DNA of 64,000 nt, from NCBI GenBank assembly GCA_016169945.1, contig JADLSH010000393.1, positions 10,515,501 to 10,579,500 on the forward strand, read 5' to 3'. A program made the translations under genes and the position numbers. Under the pieces are notes generated by a model. The model was not told the DNA's origin and did not search any database. It saw nothing but the letters and a program-made list of their open reading frames with translations. This document shows positions 23,161-33,900 of this stretch, piece after piece. Source of the DNA: Trachythela sp. YZ-2020. Taxonomy: Eukaryota > Cnidaria > Anthozoa > Malacalcyonacea > Clavulariidae. Numbering within the stretch: position 1 is the first letter of the stretch; every line of letters begins with the position of its first letter.

Positions 23161-23970
23161 TTTTTTTTTATTAAAAGTTTTTTACCACAGAATACACAAC
23201 AACAATAATTGTTACTTACATTATTATATACAAAAAAGGACAAAATTATACTGTCTCAGTACAGTACAAATTCTGGTGGTGGCGATATAGTATGAAATAT
23301 TATTTAGATCTGAGATATGTATGGCGAGTTCGAAAGATATCCAGCTTAAACTAACAATTTAATAAAAAATCAGAAATCCTTTTCTTAAAACACGAGAAAT
23401 TAGCAGGAAGAGAATTCCAGATTTTTGGACCTTGGTACAATATTGTAAATTGTTTGATGTTCGTTCGACAAAAATGGGATCTGTAATTATCTGTAGATCT
23501 GGTATTGTAATTATGCACTTGGCTATTTGTTGCAAAAAGATTACGAAAAGACGACGGTAATAGTTCATGATAAAAAAACATAAATTTAGCTGTATAAAAT
23601 GAATTCACCTTAAAAATGTCAAGTACATTGAGACGAGTAAATAGAGGAGCTGTATGGGATAGATAGTCTGAGTTTGTAATCGCTCGCACAGCACGTTTTT
23701 GCAAAATAAACAATCAATTTAAATTTGTCACATAAGTGGATGACCATGCGACATTACAATAACTTAGATACGGATATATTAGTGAATAATATAATGATAA
23801 TTTGGTTTTAGCAGATAATAAGTAACGAGATCAATAAATTATTCCAAGAGATTTTGCGATTTTTTTAGATACATGACTGATATGAGGTTTCCAGTTTAGA
23901 TTTTCATCAATATAAACACCCTATCTACTCGTTCAAGTAATTGATTGTCAAAGTGAATGAGAATATTTCT
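23161..23970 (-). mobile_element. Non-LTR retrotransposon 3' fragment inserted in BEL/Pao copy 2
   Basis: A minus-strand ORF at 23713-23351 is the C-terminal tail of a CR1/L2-like RT protein (RLNVLDIFKVNSFYTAKF, then PKIWNSLPANFSCFKKRI). The element ends in an A-rich tail, seen as T's at 23161-23169 on the plus strand. It splits the BEL/Pao frame between RNase H and integrase. ATCT on both sides (23157-23160 and 23971-23974) is a likely target-site duplication. Only the last 0.8 kb of the element is present. Confidence 0.8.
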
Positions 23971-25529
23971 ATCTTATCAGGTTGGTGTTCTTGACAGACG
24001 TGGTTTCTTTAACAAGGTTCGTAGCTGTAGTGGTCGACGTTGCTTTAACTCGTAGTTCCTTTAGACATTCTTCTGACGGATCTTCGGTTTCTTTTATCTT
24101 CTCTGGCATTGGATAATTCTGTGGTGACTCCTTTAACCATGTAGGACCGTTCCACCACAAGTCGTTGTTTACAAGTTCTGTTGGTAGACATCCTCTGGAA
24201 CCAATGTCTGCTGGATTGGTCTTTCCTGCACAATGTCGCCAGTTTTCTGCGTTTGTCACTTTCAGGATTTCATCGATTCTACTCTGAACAAATTGCTTGA
24301 ATTCTCTATTTGATTGAATCCAATAGTAGACCGTGATGCTATCTGTCCAACAGAAAATCTTTTCGATGTTGATGACTCTACTGAGCGCTTCCTTTACTGT
24401 GGAAATCAGACGTGCAAGAATGGGTGCAGCGATCAGTTCAAGTCTTGGTATCGTCATAGGTGTCAAGGATGCTACTCTGCTCTTTGAAGCCACAAGACTT
24501 GTCACGTAGCCGTCCTCAGTTTCTGCGCACAGATAAACCACCGCACATTAAGCTCCTTTTGACGCGTCGCCAAATCCTCGTAGTTGGGAAGTAATAACGT
24601 TGAATATCAATATGGTCAACTTTCTCTGCATCATCCAGCCATTGTCGAAGGGTTTTGGTACTTGATTGGGAAATGATACTGTCCCAGTCATATTTCTTGG
24701 CACACAGATCTTGCAGTAGCATGCGAAGTTGCACTGTCACTGGCGAAATAAAGCCCAAAGGATCAAACAATTTGGCAGTAACTTTCAAAACGTTCCGTTT
24801 TGTTGGTTCAAGACTCTTTCCAAGATTAGAGATCTTGTTCAGTTTCAAAGTGAATGTATCGCTTTCCAGGTTCCAGTTAAGTCCCAAGACCTTGTGCTCC
24901 GTAGCAGGGTCGATTTCATCCAGACCACCTACAGTGGTTTTGGCACACGATTCGTCTTCCTCTGCGGCGACATCAGTTCTTTTTACTTCTTCTCTTTTTT
25001 CTCTATCCTTGGTAATTTTCTCGATGACTGCTTTGTTGTTCGATGCCCATTTTCGCAACTTGAAACTTCCTGAAGCAAAACATCCGTTGGTTTCACGATA
25101 CAGTTCATACGCTCGACTTTCATCTTCTTCGCCTGATGTCCAGTCATCCACGTACAAAGCATCTAACAGGGCTTTAGCAAAAGCTGGATCCTTAACGTAA
25201 TATTCAGAAACGTGATGCTGCAACGTAGCATTTAAGCGGAAAGGGGAACAGTTCATTCCAAAAATAACTCTGGCAAATCGATAAACTTCGACATTTGGGT
25301 CTTCGCTGTTGATGTCGTCCAGCCATAGGAATCGCATCATATCTCTTTGCTTCTCGTCAATAGTTATGTTCAAAAAAGCCTTTTGTATGTCGGCAACTAG
25401 TCCTACTTTGTTTCGTCTGAAGCGTAGTAGTATGTCAAAGATTCCGGCTGTTAGAGACAGGCCGGTATAAGTGCAGTCGTTCAAAGAAGGATAACTCTTG
25501 CTGACCTTCGCACTGGCATCGAAAACCAC
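23969..25529 (-). pseudogene. BEL/Pao copy 2 reverse transcriptase and RNase H
   Basis: Two overlapping frames (25529-24516 and 24541-23969). RT motifs include VADIQKAFLNI, FGMNCSPFRL and the catalytic YVDDWTSGEEDESRAYELY. The A17/Pao linker (KRNVLKVTAKLFDPLGFISP) and RNase H residues (MTIPRLELIAAPI and WTDSITVYYWI) follow. A frame change at about 24530 separates RT/A17 from RNase H. The RNase H frame runs into the nested non-LTR insertion at 23970. Confidence 0.85.
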
Positions 25530-25670
25530 TCGCGTCTTCGTGGTTAATGCGTCTTTTCTGATGACCGCTTGATGTGGTATATAATGTGTCTGACCGACTT
25601 GTTACTCTTGCGACTCTTCAACTCTTTCAACTATTCCTTTGTGAAGCTGTTCCTCGATAATTCCGTTGTA

Positions 25671-26093
25671 CTATTGAAGGATTGGTGGGTCTTTACGCAG
25701 ACGTTTAACTAAGGTATTCAATATCGCTAAGCTCAGGTCATAGTTGTCTGGTAAAAGTTCATGCTGTTTGCAAATGGAGTTTCGTGAGCTAACGTATAGT
25801 GTGCTGGACTGGTTGGACTTTTCTTCCGGCGATTTTCCAAGGTCGTCTCGTTTTTGTTGTTGTTCTCTCCCGCATAAACTAACGTGGTGTTTTCTGGAGC
25901 ACTTTTGACAAGTTGTTTTCGTTTGGCAATCTCGGGCGATGTGGTTTCGTTGAAGGCATCTAAAACACCGTCCTTGTATCTTTAAAATTTGTTTTCTCGC
26001 TTCTACGTTGGTGCCAACTTTGCATTCCGCTGTTGGGTGTGGCTGTTTACAATAGGTGCAGTTAATTCGCGCTCCTTTTCCCCCTGCTAACAA
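25671..26093 (-). pseudogene. BEL/Pao copy 2 gag zinc-knuckle segment fused to pre-RT linker
   Basis: 140 codons. Three CCHC-like clusters (CTYCKQPHPTAEC, CFRCLQRNHIARDC, CQKCSRKHHVSLC) occupy residues about 13-73. After a polar linker the text changes to a stretch typical of the region just before RT in this family (LPDNYDLSLAILNTL). The aspartic protease that should lie between them, about 200-300 residues, is absent, so a deletion near 25.77 kb joined the two parts in frame. Upstream gag pieces are at 26507-26247 and 26299-26099. Confidence 0.7.
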
Positions 26094-27265
26094 CGCTGCT
26101 AGTGTCGAAGGATCTTTGCGCTGATATTTTCTCTCGCGGTTCTCTGGAAGTGTCTCGATGGCTTTAACTCCCTCACATCGTTCGCGGTCCTCATTTTTCT
26201 TCTCTTAAGGCGAAGTAACTCGTCAAGTTTCCAATCTTTGTCTTCTTTAATTTGTCGCCCTAGCAATATTCGAATGTCCTCTGGAATTTTGGTCATCAAT
26301 ATAATTAGGCACCAAAAGACTACCGTATGATTCAGTGGGAACTTCTAGAGCTTGTAAGCCTCTTACATGCGTCTCGATTTTGTCGTACATTTCTCGTAGC
26401 TTTTTTACGTCGTTTGAAGCGTTCACTGGTGTTATTTTCAGCAAACTGTCCATATGACTGCTAATTATTACTTGCTTATTTCCAAAGCGCTCTTCTAATA
26501 ATTTCACCGCTGTATCGTAGTTTTCTGCCGAAAGTTGTAAATTGTCGACGCTGCTGAACCTTTCAAAAGACTCTTGAGATAATTAAATTTGTCAACTTTA
26601 GAATAGCGCTTTCAAAACAATTCCAAAACGACAGCCATTGAGTTGGTTCTCCGTAAAAGGTTTTTAGTACAAGTTTCGGTAATTTCGCGTGTTTATTCTT
26701 CGATTCATTGCTCTGCGTAAAACTCTGTGTCTGCGATTAAAACTGTCTCCGTTTTCTTTTTGTTTTGTTGGTGTAATTTGCTCAACACGCTGTCGATCCT
26801 CACAATAGCTCCATAAATATTCTCGGTAAACTCTCCGACTCTCTCGCTCGCCTGTACCATCTTCAAAACTCATTCCCTTAAAACTCTAACTCTTCTAAGG
26901 GAAAAGTTGTTGTCTCATCGGGTTCATCATACTTCTCATAATTCTGCATTTTTTTTTCTTTTTCAGTTTTTATTTTCGGAAAGGGCGTATTTTTCTTCTT
27001 TTCTAATTTTTCTTTTTCTCACAATAATTTAAGATCTCATAATATAATCATGTCAGAATGAATACATAAATCTTCTGTCTTTTTGTATCTTTTTTTCTAT
27101 ATTTTTATTTTATGTTTACACCAAACTCCCATAACAACTCTTCTCATTATAAAATGTCAATTTCATGCTATTAGTGCCATTACTATTAATATCAATGAAT
27201 GTCAATACTTCCGGTTAAATTAATGTTTATCTATACAACCACTAGCTCGGTTCGAATTCGTAGTT

Positions 27266-29195
27266 ATGTCCTTCGGCTTAACCAACTCTTCCACCGCGTT
27301 CCAGCGCATGATGAAGAATATAATAATGGAATTCTTATGTTGCTCCCCTTTAGTTTCGATCTGAGATCATAATCATTTTCTGCATCAAGCGTAGTTAATA
27401 TTAATATATTTTGAAGTTAGGTTGTTTCGTCTCTGTGCAAGCGGTTGCATAATAAGCCTACGAAACACAAAGGCGGGTGTCTGCGGTGCAGGCTAGCGGT
27501 TGCAAGGCGTCTTTGGGAACCTGACAATTATATTCCTACAACGATCTTGGACTCTTTGTTATCTCTTTCATCCTTAAGATATTGTCAGGTAAAGTCAGCA
27601 AGACAAGTGACAATTTGTACAGGAATCGATAAAGTTCCTTGGTCACATCGTTTCAAAACGAGGGACGGACCTGATCCGAGGCTGTGCGAGACTTTGCGAC
27701 TCCTCTCTCACCGATATTCGGGCGTTCATTGATATAGCATCGTGCTATAGACGGTTTATCAAGAATTTTGCTGAGATAGCTGCACTCCTTCACGACATGA
27801 CCAGAGGTGGTCAACAAGAATTCAGCTGGTTCAGACATGATGGTTGCAGTAGCCGCCATGGAAGTGTGTGCGTCGTGGTCTTGAAAGGGAAGAGATTATA
27901 CAGGCACAGCAGGATAATCCAAGTATTTCCCTGGTTATGCAGAAGCTAAGTTGCGCTAACACACCAACTGTTATGCCCTTCAGTTTAACCAAGGCTTCCG
28001 CCAAGTTTCCAGCGCATGATAAAGAGTTCTTTGGTAGTGTTGAAAGTCAAGAAAGACAAGTGACAATTTGCACAAGAATCGGTAAAGTTCCGTGGGCACA
28101 TCTTATCAACATGAGGGACCATCATGCTTTGAATATGGCGACGGTAGCTATCTATCACAAGAGTATCTCCACCTTATTGGCCGATGACGTCATCCCTTGA
28201 GTATATAAGGAGCTACGATGCGACTTCAGATCACCTCTGATGAAGACACTAGACTGGAGTGTCGAAACGTTGGGTCGTGAATCCAATTCGACCGGGTTTT
28301 GTATTCATTTTCTTAAACCAGAGTAGCGAGCGAAAACATGAATGATATTAAACCTGGTTTGCAAATTGTGACAATTTGTACAAGAATCGGTAAACTTCCT
28401 TGGACACATCTTATCAACACGAGGGACCGAACCTGATCCGAGGCTGTGCGACTCCGTTTTCTCTCACCGATGTTCGCGCGTGACATGACCAGAGATGGTC
28501 AACAAAAATTCACTTGGACGCCGTTAACGGACAGAGCGTTCAGATCGACATGATGGTTGTAGTAGCCGCCATGCATGGAAGTGTACATGCGTCGTGGTGA
28601 AGGGAAGAAATTATCCAGGCAGGATGATTCAAGCATTTCCCTGGTAATGCAGAAGTTGCGCTAACGCACATTCGGACTGGAGCGACAATGGGAAGCGGCG
28701 TAGCTACAGACAGTTGTGACCACAATTGGAGATTATAGATGGCGTCGTGAGCAGTCGTGTGGATAAAGCGAAGTGATAAGGATACCCGAAGGGGGGCTTT
28801 TCTTGCCACGAAGAATGCGTCCACACCTTTTAAAGCTTTCTCGCAATGACCCATGTTTAGGACAGTTGGTTGGAACGTCTGCAACAGAATTATGTATTAT
28901 CTTGGGTCCTGACTTCCTTTATTTTTTTTATTTTTAAAACAATCTTTTGTGAGGAAGCCTTATCATCAGAGATGGTTTTCACTTCCCACAGCCGCACATA
29001 GAAATCAGTACATGCCGAAACAGTAGCTAAAGCCTTTGTCAACAAAGTCGTCAATACAATAGGTAGTCTCATGTAAACTGACCAATGAAAGAACTTCGAA
29101 GCAGATCTCATAAGACAGGTGTTCCATCTTCTTGGTGTGAATTGCGTTTCTCGTACCATCCGCAAACCAATGGACAAGTGGAGAGGCTGAACTTG
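27266..29195 (+). mobile_element. Ty3/Gypsy retrotransposon remnants (RT and integrase fragments)
   Basis: At 27266-27334 the plus strand reads MSFGLTNSSTAFQRMMKNI, the Ty3/Gypsy RT motif usually written MPFGLTNAPATFQ. A decayed duplicate lies near 27975. The following RT segment (KFLGHIVSKRGT in one frame) occurs three times as direct repeats, near 27.61, 28.06 and 28.37 kb. At about 28960-29195 an integrase stretch follows: AETVAKAFVNKVV, then KNFEADLIRQVFHLLGV and SYHPQTNGQVERLN, with a stop and a frameshift. The pieces are in the correct order but broken and partly duplicated; nothing here can be functional. Confidence 0.75.
28237..28270 (+). other. CTGATGA-stem-GAAA motif, hammerhead-ribozyme-like
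   Basis: CTGATGA at 28237-28243 is followed by A, a perfect 6-bp stem (GACACT/AGTGTC) with a 7-nt loop, then GAAAC at 28264. This resembles the hammerhead core CUGANGA-stem II-GAAA found in many Penelope-like and retrozyme elements. The extra A before stem II and the lack of an obvious stem III and cleavage site argue for caution. Confidence 0.35.
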
Positions 29196-30978
29196 AGGGT
29201 GGAGAGGCAAAGGAAAAGTTCATTTGAAACTACTGCGACAGGCTAGAAATACCTTGAAAAACGTCAAACAGAAGTGCATCACAAGTCTGGGTGGACCACC
29301 TCCATTAATGTTTTCTGAGTAACAGAAAACATTATACTAGATACTCATCATCAATAACCAGGAACTTGGTAATAAGAGCAATTTGGCAATATGAGATCTC
29401 ATGTGTATATGAATAATATTTATATATAGGAAGAAATGTTCTCAATTGAATGAATCCAAACAGTGTGTACCGGTACCTGCATGTGTGAATATATCTTCTT
29501 TCTTTTGTCATTCTGAGTATTTTGTTGTTAGTGGCATATGGCCATCTTATCTTCGATATTTTTCCAAAGCATTTGTATAAAAGTGTCCATTCTCTTATCG
29601 ACCAATTCATTAAGTCCACCTTCCCTTACATCCATATTTATATTAAGAGCACTGACTTGACAAGTGCATTAAACATCCCTATGAGTATATGTGCTTGACA
29701 TTTGATTGAGTATATGCACACATATCTCTTTCTTTTTTAACTTGAATTTGCTTTTTTGCTTTGCTACTTACTTTCTTCTTTCTTCACCACAACCTTGCTT
29801 GTTACTGTCGATTTCAGGTCACTTATCAAAACGCAGTTCGCAAGTTTGTTGTGAATATTCCCAACTACGTTTCTAAATTTGGAATGTTGGGCGTGAATGT
29901 TAATTAGTACCGAAGTACTGAACTAAAGTACTGAAATACTAAACGAATGAAATCGCCTACGAGTGGCAAAAGACGTCTTCTATAATATATTACAGTCGAT
30001 TTCATAAAACTTTTGCCAAAATATTCTGAAGTTCGGAAAAACAATTCACAAATTTGTTGCGAAGTTCGTGAAATTCACAAGCAGGTTTCTAAACAAAGCT
30101 TCTGATTGGCTACTAAAAAAGGGTAGCCAGTCTTCCTCTTGTTGATTACATTTGCCAGTTTGTATGTCAAATTGATTTAACCTTAATTGTGCATGTTGCT
30201 GCATTTTGCGGATGTTGCTGGGTAGATGACAGAATGGCAAATATATCATATCTAAAAGTAACATGTCCTAACTATTTGTTCAACATATGACGTAACCCAG
30301 ACATTCATACAAAGTTCAGGCACACTGCCAAGCTTATCAAGAGCCACGTTTTGAGGGCCTGTGCCCATGCTGGCTGGGGTCCATACCCAATAATCCGTAG
30401 ATAAATTCATTAAATTGTACAATATTAACATTAGTAAATATGTAATATTAAATTATACTTTAGAGGAACTGTGGATAGAGTTCATTAATACAATAGTGTA
30501 AGGTTGCTAGTAAAAAGCAACAGGTATATTGTTTACTCACGAAAATTGAGGCCTCTTGTTGTCAACAAAGTTCGAACCCCAGGTCGTTCTACACTGGACG
30601 CAGTGAGGAATATGAAACAGTTTAAGAAACGGAATATACATGAAATCCTAATAGAGGACATCATTACTACGCCTCTCTGCTACGATCTTTCAAGTAATAA
30701 AGCAGTAAATTTAAATAATTTACACAGATCATTTCACACTTGATGAACTTTGATGACAACTTTGGTTGAGTACTTGAGTCTACGAACCAAAACAATGTAT
30801 AGTACAGCGACTATTCGCACGGTCATGCGCACTCGAATTGTTGACATATTTCTCTAGGTAACCTTGTGGGTAATTTTTAGATAATTTTTAGATAATTTTC
30901 TTTCAAAGTTTTCAGAAATACAGTTAGAGATTCATATCAAATGGTCTTTATATTGCTGAATAAAGATTATCTATAACT
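29196..30978. other. Interval upstream of KIF3A; nothing recognised
   Basis: No convincing coding stretch or repeat family. The last few hundred bases lie immediately upstream of the proposed KIF3A start codon at 30979 and presumably hold its promoter and 5' UTR. I can point to no specific element. Confidence 0.35.
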
Positions 30979-33900
30979 ATGCCTGAAAGCACTGCAGCAG
31001 TAAGTAGAAATTTTGTCGTAAAATTTGTTAAATTGAATTTGTATTTTAAAATCTTATATTTTTTTGTTACAAACAGTCAGTATGACGCTTTGTTTTGTAT
31101 ATTTGTTGTTATGTGCCAGACTAGAATCCTTGCAAATCACGCGGGGAAGAAATATTGCCTCCTATTTTTCGCGCGTCCGGATGTGCAAAAAAAGAACAAA
31201 AAAATTTGCGCGAGTGCTTGTCTGCTTGACAAATTAAATATATACCAACAGTGGCATTGTAAGTATAAACAAATATGTTTAATACTGCATGTTTAATTTC
31301 TTTAGACAATTTTTACTTCACCCAAAGAACAAATTTGCGCGTATAATGTTCAAAAAACATACATAATAGCGCAGATGACACCCAGATTTTCCAGACTGCA
31401 GAGTAGGGCAGTTTTCGACGAGATCTCGGGTGGGCAAGACATAAATTTAGGTGTGCAAGTGTGCAAACCAGCCTAAACTTTAGCCAAGTGTGCACTTAAG
31501 TTGGTGTTAATGTTTAAAACTGCCAATAATACGCAACAAATACAAGCTGTGTGGGCATAAATATAGTTGATCAAGTGTGCAAAGTCATTGGACAAAAAAA
31601 ATTCTCGAGTGTGCAGTTGCCATACTCTGCAGTCTGGCAGATTTTCATTTGTGCGCGGATATTATTAAGGTTTTGAGAAATTGCTCGGAGAAGATCTTCG
31701 CACAGCAAAGATTCCAGTCTGGTGTCTCTCTAAGAGCCTGTGTATATTTAAGGAGAGTTACACCTCTAGCTTAGCAACAGCAAGATCCCAGGTATTACAG
31801 CAATTTAATAGTTCTCCTGGGTGACTGCTTATATGGCACAATCTGGTAATCAGGGCGTATTAATATTATTTAGTGCCTGCAAGCAAAATTCAAGCAATAT
31901 TTTAGGTTTTTCAGAGTTAAATATTTCGAAAAAGTCAGGATTTAAAAATGTGCCTGCACAAATCCAAAAAGTGCCTGCGACATTTTTACGTTAAAAAATG
32001 TAAAATGCCACTCCCTCGAGATAAATTCCGGTATGGCTTGTATTCCTGAAGCACTTGGTTTCAGGGATGGATTTACTGGGGGGTGCACACCCCTCCTAGC
32101 CTTGGCCAAAGGGAGTGCAATTCCCATATCAAAGCCAAATTTTGGATTTGATAGGGTATTTATCAAACAAAAATATCGGGCCATTGATGGGCATTTTTGA
32201 CCACCTAGGCCATCTTATTTTTAAAAACAATTCTGACAAGATAACTCCCTTGACCTTGTAGGGGGTCCGCAGTGGTGATTCACCCTTCCTCAGTTGCCGA
32301 CCACGTCCAGCTTCGTGACCAAAGCCCGCTTAGCACCTCCCCTATCAAATCAAGCTGGATCAAATAGACAAATGTATAAAGTATTATTGACACAAATATA
32401 AAGATTAGAGCTTTCTGTACAGTATTTCGTTTGAGATCAGTCAAATCGCCACCCTTTGCTCAACCGCCCCTCTTCCTTCCCCTCCCCCCTTCCTTCCCCT
32501 CCCCCCTTCCTTCCCCTCCCTTGGGCTTAACATTGATAGGTGCATAAGTCACCTTGCCAAGATCTGCCAAAACCTTGGGCAAAACAAACAGATAGGAACT
32601 AGTAACCAGCCTAGTCCGAGCTTTCACACAAAACAAAAGTAGATACTTACAAGCTATGATCCACAAACTTTGACTATGACTGAGGTTAACATGTTATGAG
32701 CTCAGGACTGTTCTAATTGATCAGAGACTGTTAAGATACCAAGCCATTCAGTACTCAGCAGAACGGCCGCCATAGAAGGATGGGGCACAGTGACAAGGTG
32801 GGGCGAACGAAATGCAATGATAGTCCAATATCAAGATATTTTTTTTCTCGGCATCTCGTTCAATAGAACTTATAGTAGAAGTGCTTATAGATGGAATATT
32901 TGAATGAATATTTATATACATTTTTAGAAAATGCAGTGCTCTAACCAACTGAGCTACAGAGTCCAGTTGCTGAGCATTAACTGCAAGTTCGGTATATATG
33001 AGGGGAGTGATGCCAGTATTAGGTATGGTAAATATCAAGATTTGTTTTCAGCAACTCATTCGATAGGACTAATAGTAGAAGGATAGTAGGATATAAATAG
33101 TAGGAGTAAAACTCAAACGAAAATTTATATACATTTTTGAGACCTAGCCAGGAGCAGTTGTGAGCGCCGCAGGTTCAATTCCTGCCAGAGGGCCTAAGTT
33201 GCCCTGGAGTTAGACCTGGCTAGGTCTAAAAATGTATATAAATTTCGTTTGAATATTCCATCTACAAGCACCTTCTACTATAAGTTCTATTGAATGAGAT
33301 GCCGAGAAAAAAATCTTGATATTTACCCATACCTAATACTGGCACGATGGCATCACTCCCATCATATATACCGAACTTGCAGTTAATGCTCAGCAACTGG
33401 ACTCTAGCTCAGTTGGTTAGAGCATTGCACTGGAATCGCAGGGCCACAGATTCAATTCCTGCCAGAACACCTAAGTTGCATTCTTCGCAACTGCTCCTGG
33501 CTAGGTCTAAAAATGCATATAAATATAAATTTTCGTTCGAATATCCCATCTACAAACACCTTCTAATGATAGCCCAACCCTGCAAACGAAGCTACTAATA
33601 TAGCCACTTAGTGCAAGCTAAATCCCTAGAACCTAAAGATATGCTAAGCAATTAACCACTGCCAATAATACAGCTAGACTGCCATTATAATCATGTTGAA
33701 CCTAATTAGACCATAACTAATTACCAACAAAATAGGTGTAACTAACCCATACAGATGACACCAAAGGTGCGTTGGTGCATACTTTAAATTAGGTGTTACA
33801 TCCCCCCTCCCAATTATAAAAAACTGTCAGTAAATTGACCTTTGTCGGTTAAAACATAGAATTTGAAAGTAACTTGGTCGGTAAATTTTAAAATTTCAAA

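Larger units (their letters stand above)
21842..26873 (-). mobile_element. BEL/Pao LTR retrotransposon, copy 2, internally deleted and interrupted
   Basis: Minus-strand order: gag (26873-26099), zinc knuckles (26093-25790), RT (25650-24516), RNase H (24541-23970), a nested non-LTR insertion (23970-23161), integrase zinc-binding region (23155-22551), integrase core (22554-22159) and the C-terminal region (22162-21842). It is a different family from copy 1 by sequence. Stops and frame changes occur in gag, near 25.6 kb, and at each later junction. The protease is missing: zinc knuckles run straight into the segment preceding RT. No LTR pair was identified. Confidence 0.85.

Noticed and set aside
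24655..25200. Plus-strand ORF of 181 codons opposite BEL/Pao copy 2
   Set aside because: Antisense shadow of the RT; no independent similarity or start context.
32460..32666. Minus-strand ORF ending in Gly/Lys/Arg-rich repeats
   Set aside because: Translation of the C/T-rich short tandem repeat at 32.46-32.52 kb; no gene support.
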